Assembly: GCA_964509205.1 (NCBI GenBank)
Contig: CAZDVW010000007.1
Span: forward strand, 10,296 to 74,295
DNA from: Duodenibacillus sp964509205
GTDB taxonomy: Bacteria; Pseudomonadota; Gammaproteobacteria; Burkholderiales; Burkholderiaceae_F
Direction: 5' to 3'
DNA: 64,000 nucleotides
Below are positions 35,768 through 42,018 of the stretch, piece by piece. Numbering within the stretch: the stretch's first letter is position 1; each line of letters begins with the position of its first letter. The notes below the pieces were generated by a model, which worked only from the letters and a program-made list of their open reading frames with translations, made no database searches and was not told where the DNA came from. A program made the position numbers and the translations under genes.

Positions 35768-37993
35768 TTAAAAAATTAAAGATCTCGGTTCGTTTTGTGT
35801 TATCTGAAACAAGCCAAGAAATACTGAAGGCCTCTGCACTGGCGAGAAAGTCGATAAATTGGCATTCGGCGTCAGACGAATTGTGTTATTGCCGGTCTGG
35901 AATGCGCCTCGGATGGATCCGTCACGACCCATCGCCTGTTCGAGTTCGTGGAGAATCTTGATTGACGCCTCGTCCCACACTACAGCGCACTCGCCGTCGA
36001 TTGCTCCGTTCTGCAACAGATCCCCGGACTGATCGTTCGGATCCATCCAGTAACCGCCTTTTTCTTCATAAGCCCATTGATTCGGCTCTTCGGTGAAGAA
36101 TCGAGTGCGACGTGTTTCGTCCTTTGCCCAGTACTCTTTTCCATCGGCACCTGTCTTCTTGACGCAAATTACATCGCCATCACGCTTGACACCGGACAAC
36201 ATTTCACGTACAGTGATCGTGTCTCCAGTGTATCGGGGTGCGGTTGACATTTCTACGTTGTAGCCGTCAAGACTCACGTCCGTCGACTTAACACCCCGGT
36301 TGTCTGGAACAGAAGGCTCAACCCTCGGTTGGGCTTTTTCTGTTTCGATGCCTACAATTTGATAGGCTCCGAGCCGATCAGTCTTATTAAGGCCACTGTT
36401 TTTACCTCCGTCTCCGATACGATCCTTAACGGTGATCTTTACAAGATACTCGCGCCCATCCACTGATGCCGGCGCATAAAAACGGTGAATTCCTTTGAGT
36501 TTTGGATCTTCGCCTTTGACCCTTTGAGTTGCCTTAATGTCGCGATAACTTTCAGCAGGGAAAGCGTTTGCAACAATCCTCGGTAAGTTACGAAGGATTG
36601 TCAAATTGTCTTGACGAACAGGAGAATCGGTCGCACCGCGCGACTCAGAGAACAACCGTGAAATTCCATGAATAACTTCATCTTTATCTCCTTTTGTCAA
36701 TGTGAATACCCATCCCGTTGCATCATTTCGGAGAGTAACCGCCGGCTTTTCTCCAACATACGGATCGAGCGTCTTGTTCAACGTGGCGTTATTCGGTGTG
36801 CTGTCTGACGCGTCACCTTCAAGGCGAGACACTTTGACTTGATAATCCGGATTCTTCTCTGCTCTGTCGCCGAACTGCCACTCTCTGCCCTGCGTAAACG
36901 GCATGGCATATTCACCCGGCACGCTGAGACTCTTGCTGTCTTTCGACCACGTGATCTTCGCGGCAAAACTATCAATCTGATCCGGCGCAATGCCGTTGGC
37001 TCTTGCCAGCGACATCACCGCTCGCGAGTTAATGTCGGCCTGAACATCGCTCTCTTCTTTTGAGAAAACCCCGCCATTCATCTGCAACAGATCCCCGGAC
37101 TGATCGTTCGGATCCATCCAGTAACCGCCTTTTTCTTCATAAGCCCATTGATTCGGCTCTTCGGTGAAGAATCGAGTGCGACGTGTTTCGTCCTTTGCCC
37201 AGTACTCTTTTCCATCGGCACCTGTCTTCTTGACGCAAATTACATCGCCATCACGCTTGACACCGGACAACATTTCACGTACAGTGATCTCGTCTGAGGC
37301 GTAGCGAGGGACGGTCGCCACTTCTACGATTTGGCTACGGTCTGCGTCCGGCGACACTTCGCTTGTAGCCTCAGAATGAGAAGGCTTGGTCATTGACTGA
37401 GCCTTTTCTGTCTCTATGCCAACAATCTGATAAGCGCCGAGGCGATCTTTACCACCAACTCCCTTGCTTCCATCTCCAGTTCGATCTTTCACCGTAACCT
37501 TTACAAGATACTCTTGATTGCCAACAACCACCGGCGCATAAAAACGGTGAATTCCCTTTAAGTTGTCGTCCGTTCCCTTGACTCCCTGATTCGCCTTAAT
37601 GTCTCTATAACTCTCGGCTGGGAAAGCCCTCTGAACAATTTCTTGAAGATGCTCGAGAATCGTTAAGTTATCTCTGCGTGAGTCGCCTGTCTCTCCTTCT
37701 AATTGACCAATTCCGTGAGCAACTTCTTTCTTATCGTTGTTGCTTAATGTAAAGACCCAGCCAGTTGAATCGTTCCTCAACTGTACCTTCGGTGACTCTC
37801 CTGTGTAGTCCTCCAGAACTTCTTCAACCTTTTTATTGCTCGGGATCGTCTCATCCGAACTTCCCTCAAGTCGCGTTACCTTAACCTTGTAATCCGGATT
37901 CTTCTCCGCTCTGTCGCCGAACTGCCACTCTCTGCCCTGCGTAAACGGCTCTGTCTGATTGTGAGTGAGGCTGCAACTAAAAGAAATGACCAA
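35768..37993 (-). CDS. Tandem-repeat protein, probable truncated fragment of a mobile-element polyvalent protein
   Basis: This open frame of 741 codons starts only at a TTG with no ribosome-binding site. It consists of two long repeats (about residues 16-309 and 365-665). Each contains, in order, a GREWQFGDRAEKNPDY segment, a segment ending IHRFYAPV.. EYLVKVTVKDR.. GAYQIVGIETEKAQ, and an identical 69-residue block rich in charged and aromatic residues. The HRFYAP segment resembles a domain of phage and plasmid large polyvalent proteins (possibly LPD3; from memory). The end IRLTPNANLSTFS (about 705-717) resembles the start of the metallopeptidase module of such proteins, which continues into a zinc HExxH motif. 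Here that motif is missing, and the last 24 residues look unrelated. Both ends therefore look broken. No function is claimed. Confidence 0.55.
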   Translation of the reverse strand: MVISFSCSLTHNQTEPFTQGREWQFGDRAEKNPDYKVKVTRLEGSSDETIPSNKKVEEVLEDYTGESPKVQLRNDSTGWVFTLSNNDKKEVAHGIGQLEGETGDSRRDNLTILEHLQEIVQRAFPAESYRDIKANQGVKGTDDNLKGIHRFYAPVVVGNQEYLVKVTVKDRTGDGSKGVGGKDRLGAYQIVGIETEKAQSMTKPSHSEATSEVSPDADRSQIVEVATVPRYASDEITVREMLSGVKRDGDVICVKKTGADGKEYWAKDETRRTRFFTEEPNQWAYEEKGGYWMDPNDQSGDLLQMNGGVFSKEESDVQADINSRAVMSLARANGIAPDQIDSFAAKITWSKDSKSLSVPGEYAMPFTQGREWQFGDRAEKNPDYQVKVSRLEGDASDSTPNNATLNKTLDPYVGEKPAVTLRNDATGWVFTLTKGDKDEVIHGISRLFSESRGATDSPVRQDNLTILRNLPRIVANAFPAESYRDIKATQRVKGEDPKLKGIHRFYAPASVDGREYLVKITVKDRIGDGGKNSGLNKTDRLGAYQIVGIETEKAQPRVEPSVPDNRGVKSTDVSLDGYNVEMSTAPRYTGDTITVREMLSGVKRDGDVICVKKTGADGKEYWAKDETRRTRFFTEEPNQWAYEEKGGYWMDPNDQSGDLLQNGAIDGECAVVWDEASIKILHELEQAMGRDGSIRGAFQTGNNTIRLTPNANLSTFSPVQRPSVFLGLFQITQNEPRSLIF
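36010..36218. repeat. 209-bp perfect direct repeat, copy A
   Basis: This segment appears identical base for base to 37081-37289. It lies inside the repeat protein gene and encodes the identical 69-residue block of the second protein repeat (about residues 592-661). The flanking repeat sequence is diverged, so the perfect identity suggests recent gene conversion or strong constraint. Confidence 0.9.
37081..37289. repeat. 209-bp perfect direct repeat, copy B
   Basis: Second copy of the 209-bp repeat, offset 1071 bases from copy A. It encodes residues about 235-304 of the repeat protein. A further near-identical pair lies at about 36844-36903 and 37891-37950 (a GREWQFGDRAEKNPDY-coding stretch, offset 1047), showing that the tandem unit is just over 1 kb with small indels. 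Confidence 0.9.
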
Positions 37994-38020
37994 CAGCTTC
38001 TGGCAATGAAGAGTGTCTAT

Positions 38021-38059
38021 TCAAAAAAACTCTTCGAAACAACCAAGTTCCGAAGAGTT
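38021..38059 (-). terminator. Rho-independent terminator of the DASS transporter gene
   Basis: On the minus strand AACTCTTCG pairs with CGAAGAGTT (9 bp, 14-base loop) and is followed by a run of T. It lies about 65 bases downstream of the transporter stop, so the transporter is probably not co-transcribed with the repeat protein. Confidence 0.75.
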
Positions 38060-38124
38060 TCTTGATTAAATGATCAAAATGCTTTGAAGACGCTTCGACG
38101 GACAGCGCCGAAGCGTCATTGACA

Positions 38125-39537
38125 TCAGAACAGACCGATGACCTTCCACCAAGCCATTCCGATCGTCAACCAAACCACTGTGTTGACGGTGCAGATCACA
38201 AAACCATTGCGCCACCACTCATTCTGAGAGACGTAGCCAGCTCCGAAATACACGGGAGCCGCACCATTGCCGTAGTGAGTCAGAGAAATCGGCAAGTTGG
38301 CAAAAATACCGAAAGCAACCGCCGTCATGAGAGCCGGGGCTCCGCAGGCAACCGCCACTGCAGTAAATGCGGCATACATCGCCGAGATTCGTGCCGTCAC
38401 AGACGCAAAGCAATAATGCGAATACGTGTAAATCAACGAAATGATCAAGAACGAAGCGATCCATCCCATATGCGCAGAGGAAATACCGCTTGCAATAAAG
38501 GCAGCAGCCCACTTAATGAAACCAGACTTCGCCAATGCCGTTGCAAGCGCCATCAGTCCGCCCATCCAGAACATGGCATCCCAAGCACCTTTTTCGGAAA
38601 GAATATCTTTCCAGCTCAAGACCTTGGAGATGAGCATGATGGACACGGCAACCATCGCAATCGGAGTTGCACCTAAACCAGTAAGGCTACCTGTCGCCCA
38701 CAAGACAAGGCACATTACAAAGACAAAAGCGAGAACGCATTCGTCCTTGCTCATCGGTCCCATCTTTGCGAGTTCTTCCGTTGCAAGAGCACGTGCATTC
38801 GGAATTGTCTTAATCTCAGGAGGCGCAATCTTCAAAAGAACGAGCGGAACTAAGAAAAGACAGACGAGTCCCGGAACGATTGCGGCCACAGCCCACTCCA
38901 TCCACGTCAACTCGACTCCGACGGCACTTGCGGCAAGTCCCACGCACAAGGGGTTTCCGGCCATTGACGTCAAAAACATCATGCATGTGACGGCATCAGC
39001 ATGGAAACCAACCTGCATCAGATACTTACCAATCTTTCCTGCCGAGGGGCCCGGCTCCGATCCAAAGGCACTGCTTAAGGACTGAACAATTGGGTAGAAC
39101 ACGCCACCGCCTCGAGCCGTTGCTGAGGGCATCGCAGGCGAAATAATGAGCTCTGACAAGCAAATCGAGTATCCCAATGAAACGGCACTCTTGCCAATCG
39201 CTTTAATAATGCAGAACGCAATTCTGCGTCCGAGTCCTGTCTTAATAAAACCGCGGGACAGAAAGAAAGCGCAAACGATCAACCAGATCGTTCCGTTTCC
39301 AAACCCCATCAGTACATCTTTTGTCTTCAGGATGCCAAAGAACGCACAAAAAGTAAGTGCCAAAAAGGCAACGGCGCCCATTGGGATAGGCTGCAAAATA
39401 AACCCGGCGATTGTGGCCACAAAGATGGCGAACAAATGCCACGCTGCCGGCGTCAAACCCTGCGGAACCGGAAGGAACCACAGGATCACCCCAAGTCCCA
39501 AGACGATAGCCCATTTTTTCAGGGCAACTGTATCCAT
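38125..39537 (-). CDS. DASS-family anion (dicarboxylate/citrate-type) transporter
   Basis: This 470-residue inner-membrane protein has about 11-12 hydrophobic segments and the divalent anion/sodium symporter layout. ARGGGVFYPI in one half and the MAGNPLCVG loop resemble the SNT-type substrate loops of CitT/TtdT and plant 2-oxoglutarate/malate translocators. Such carriers move C4-dicarboxylates, tartrate or citrate by symport or exchange. GAGGAG precedes the ATG. It lies between tsf and pyrH, where no transporter is expected. The organism also has dcuA and aspA in this window, so dicarboxylate turnover is a plausible theme. Substrate is not determined. Confidence 0.82.
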   Translation of the reverse strand: MDTVALKKWAIVLGLGVILWFLPVPQGLTPAAWHLFAIFVATIAGFILQPIPMGAVAFLALTFCAFFGILKTKDVLMGFGNGTIWLIVCAFFLSRGFIKTGLGRRIAFCIIKAIGKSAVSLGYSICLSELIISPAMPSATARGGGVFYPIVQSLSSAFGSEPGPSAGKIGKYLMQVGFHADAVTCMMFLTSMAGNPLCVGLAASAVGVELTWMEWAVAAIVPGLVCLFLVPLVLLKIAPPEIKTIPNARALATEELAKMGPMSKDECVLAFVFVMCLVLWATGSLTGLGATPIAMVAVSIMLISKVLSWKDILSEKGAWDAMFWMGGLMALATALAKSGFIKWAAAFIASGISSAHMGWIASFLIISLIYTYSHYCFASVTARISAMYAAFTAVAVACGAPALMTAVAFGIFANLPISLTHYGNGAAPVYFGAGYVSQNEWWRNGFVICTVNTVVWLTIGMAWWKVIGLF

Positions 39538-39854
39538 GATCTTCTCCTCTGAAAATGTTGTTGCCGGCGAGTCAAAGTACGATCCGTCCTTTTCGACTCC
39601 CCCGCGGAAAGAGGACCGAGCAAATACAAAACAAAAAGCTCTCGAACCGCACTTTGTCTTCTTTCAGGGAAAAGAAAACAATCAGTGTGTCGGGTTGCCT
39701 TGTTGCCAAGTATCCCTCAACTGCAACCGACACCCTATTTTAATACTAGTAAAAACCCGAATATACATGAATACGGCCTTGTTTTTGAACAGAACCTGTC
39801 TGAAAAAGTACACACATTCATGACACGTTAAAGCCATCCGAACCTATTTTTTTC
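39538..39854. other. Leader and upstream gap of the DASS transporter
   Basis: No gene is seen. A TAAAAT box on the minus strand (39737-39742) is a plausible -10 for the transporter. Directly downstream, at 39687-39733, GTGTCGGGTTGC pairs with GCAACCGACAC (11 bp, one bulged G, 24-base loop) over the predicted transcription start. This could be an operator dyad or a leader hairpin. Confidence 0.45.
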
Positions 39855-39892
39855 CTCAAAAAAACGGCGACCCGTCTGATGGATCGCCGTTT
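39855..39892 (-). terminator. Rho-independent terminator of rpsB-tsf
   Basis: On the minus strand AAACGGCGA pairs with TCGCCGTTT (9 bp) and runs into a T stretch. It lies about 37 bases after the tsf stop. A strong terminator here shows that tsf and pyrH are no longer one transcript. Confidence 0.85.
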
Positions 39893-39928
39893 ATACAAAA
39901 GGCAAAAAGTCTTATCGACTCAAGCAAA

Positions 39929-40816
39929 TTACATCTTCGCAGCCGCTTGCTGAGCCGCAACTTCTGCTGCAAAATCCTCATTGCGCTTGGCAAGACCCTC
40001 GCCAACAACGTAGAGCACGAAACCGGAAACCTGAGCTCCCTTGCTCTTTAAGAGTTGACCAACAGTCACCTTATCGTCTTTCACAAACGGTTGATTCAAA
40101 AGCGTGACCTCTTTGAGGAACTTCTGCACAGATCCCTCTGCAATCTTTTCCAGAATGGCAGCGGGTTTTCCGGCTTCTTTGGCCTTCTCGAGAGCAACAC
40201 GACGCTCTGTTTCGATCAACGTCGGATCGATTCCGTCCTTATCAAGAGCCTTCGGTTTGGATGCTGCGATGTGCATCGCTACGTCATGAGCAACTTCATC
40301 ATCGCCGCCGACGATGTCAGCGAGAACGCCGATCTTCGAGCCGCCGTGGACATAACTGTGCAGTTTGCCAGCAGCCTGCATGCGAACGAAGCGACGGAAA
40401 GACATGTTCTCTCCAATCTTTCCAACGAGGTCCTTGCGAACCTGCTCAAGGGGCTTGCCGTCCAAATCGAGAGCCAAAAGCGCCTCGACGTCAGCCGGAG
40501 CCTTTTCCGCCACAAGGCGAACGGCATCCTTGGCCATCTTTTGGAATTCCGGATTCTTCGCCACAAAGTCTGTTTCCGAATTCAACTCGAGAATAGCGCC
40601 TGTCTTGGCATCGTCGCTGATATAGATAGCGACAATTCCTTCTGCCGTGATACGGGAAGCCGCCTTCGTGGCCTTATTGCCCAACTTCACGCGAAGGATC
40701 TCTTCAGCCTTGACGACATCGCCTTCGGCTTCCGTCAAAGCCTTTTTGCACTCCATCATGGGCGCATCGGTTTTTTCACGCAATGCCTTGACCATAGCAG
40801 CAGTAATAACAGCCAT
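39929..40816 (-). CDS. tsf: Translation elongation factor Ts
   Basis: The 295-residue protein starts with the UBA-like domain (VKALREKTDAPMMECKKAL) and carries the nucleotide-exchange motif SETDFVAKN at about residues 80-88. It is the exchange factor that recharges EF-Tu. It follows rpsB across a hairpin (40878-40897) that likely reduces its expression relative to S2, or tunes it. Confidence 0.97.
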   Translation of the reverse strand: MAVITAAMVKALREKTDAPMMECKKALTEAEGDVVKAEEILRVKLGNKATKAASRITAEGIVAIYISDDAKTGAILELNSETDFVAKNPEFQKMAKDAVRLVAEKAPADVEALLALDLDGKPLEQVRKDLVGKIGENMSFRRFVRMQAAGKLHSYVHGGSKIGVLADIVGGDDEVAHDVAMHIAASKPKALDKDGIDPTLIETERRVALEKAKEAGKPAAILEKIAEGSVQKFLKEVTLLNQPFVKDDKVTVGQLLKSKGAQVSGFVLYVVGEGLAKRNEDFAAEVAAQQAAAKM

Positions 40817-40865
40817 AACTCACTCCTAGAATGTCCCGTCGTCTTTGCTTTAACGACAGGAGAAA

Positions 40866-40897
40866 TTAAAAACAGAAGCCCGAAGTTAACTTCGGGC
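40866..40897 (-). terminator. Attenuator hairpin between rpsB and tsf
   Basis: GCCCGAAG-TTAA-CTTCGGGC is a perfect 8-bp stem with a 4-base loop (40878-40897), followed on the minus strand by TTCTGTTTTT. It lies 10 bases after the rpsB stop and would allow partial termination before tsf, as known for the E. coli operon. Confidence 0.65.
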
Positions 40898-40907
40898 AAA
40901 AGGCAAA

Positions 40908-41642
40908 TTACTGAGCCGGTGTCTCTTCGACAAACTCTTCAGCCGGTTTGTCACCGGTTGCCGCATCTTCCTTACCGCTCAAAACAGCATCGGCGATTCC
41001 GCTTGCATAGATAGCAACGGCTTTGCCAGAGTCATCATTGCCGGGAATGACATAGTCAACACCCTCCGGGCTGTGGTTGGTATCGACAACAGCGATGACC
41101 GGAATTCCAAGCTTGTTGGCTTCGGCAATGGCAATCTTGTGATAGCCGACGTCGACGATAAAGAGAGCATCCGGCAGGCTTGTCATTTCTTTGATGCCGC
41201 CGATGGACTTGTTCAACTTCTCGATCTCACGGCTGAAATCAAGAGCTTCTTTCTTGCTCATCTTTTCAAGGCCGCCATCGGCAATGACCTGTTCCATCTC
41301 CTTGAGGTGCTTGATCGTCTGCTTGACGGTCTTAAAGTTGGTCAGCGTACCGCCCAACCAGCGCTGATCAACCCAGCAGCAACCGGCTCTCTGAGCCTGC
41401 TCAACGATGATCTCGCGTCCGCCGCGCTTTGTATCGACAAAGAGCACCTTGCCGCCACGAGCCGTCAGATCACGGACAAACTTTTGTGCCTGAGCGAACT
41501 TTTCGACGGTCTTTTCGAGGTTGATGATGTGAATCTTGTTGCGAGCTCCGAAGATGTACTGAGCCATCTTAGGATTCCAAAAACGAGTCTGGTGACCAAA
41601 ATGGCAGCCAGCCTCAAGCATTTCACGCATGCTTACAGACAT
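40908..41642 (-). CDS. rpsB: Small ribosomal subunit protein S2
   Basis: The 244-residue protein is S2 throughout: MREMLEAGCHFGHQTRFWNPKM at its start, RWLGGTLTNFKT in the middle, IPGNDDSGKAV near the C-terminus, and an acidic tail. ATG 41642 has GGAG upstream; the longer frame would add 19 unrelated residues. S2 is added late to the 30S particle. Confidence 0.97.
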   Translation of the reverse strand: MSVSMREMLEAGCHFGHQTRFWNPKMAQYIFGARNKIHIINLEKTVEKFAQAQKFVRDLTARGGKVLFVDTKRGGREIIVEQAQRAGCCWVDQRWLGGTLTNFKTVKQTIKHLKEMEQVIADGGLEKMSKKEALDFSREIEKLNKSIGGIKEMTSLPDALFIVDVGYHKIAIAEANKLGIPVIAVVDTNHSPEGVDYVIPGNDDSGKAVAIYASGIADAVLSGKEDAATGDKPAEEFVEETPAQ

Positions 41643-41787
41643 GATAATCTCCAAGGTTAATGTCTCACGCCGCGGCCAAAGTGACAAATTTTGATTCACC
41701 TCGGACTAGCGCGCGGCGCGCTATTTACAACCCGTGAAACAACAACGAATGCACGGGCAATCAATCCTCCTTCCCTACGAAGGAGGA
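41643..41787 (-). promoter_or_regulatory. Structured 5' leader of rpsB, probable S2 autoregulatory site
   Basis: The transcript from the rpsB promoter has a leader of about 140 bases with three hairpins: TCCTCCTT/AAGGAGGA (41765-41787), CCCGTG/CACGGG (41731-41757) and a GC-rich TAGCGCGC/GCGCGCTA (41707-41723). In proteobacteria S2 represses its own operon through such a leader. The role here is inferred from position and structure. Confidence 0.5.
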
Positions 41788-41791
41788 GCGG

Positions 41792-41821
41792 ATTATATCG
41801 GCAAAATCGATTCCGTTGCAA
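41792..41821 (-). promoter_or_regulatory. Sigma70-type promoter of rpsB-tsf
   Basis: On the minus strand TTGCAA is separated by 18 bases from a perfect TATAAT, about 150 bases upstream of the rpsB start. Confidence 0.7.
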
Positions 41822-41915
41822 TGGGTTTAGCCTTTATGTTTTTTGCAGAATCTTCTCATGAACTCCTGTCAAAAATATTTACATTTCTAACTAATAAAAT
41901 GTCCTTATTTTGCCG

Positions 41916-41945
41916 TTGAATCGGATCAATAGCATCAGTTAAAAT
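41916..41945 (+). promoter_or_regulatory. Probable promoter of ileS
   Basis: TTGAAT, 18 bases, TAAAAT, about 74 bases upstream of the ileS start and divergent from the rpsB promoter. Moderate match only. Confidence 0.45.
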
Positions 41946-42018
41946 CCGGCTCTCGCTCTCGAAGCGATCGAAAATTCATTGTTTAACCAGAAGAGCCCGA
42001 GGGGGCCTGGAGAGACCT

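Noticed and set aside
36010..37289. The 209-bp repeat as an insertion sequence or its terminal repeats
   Set aside because: It is a direct repeat inside a coding frame, with no transposase, inverted ends or target duplication. It is better explained as internal duplication.
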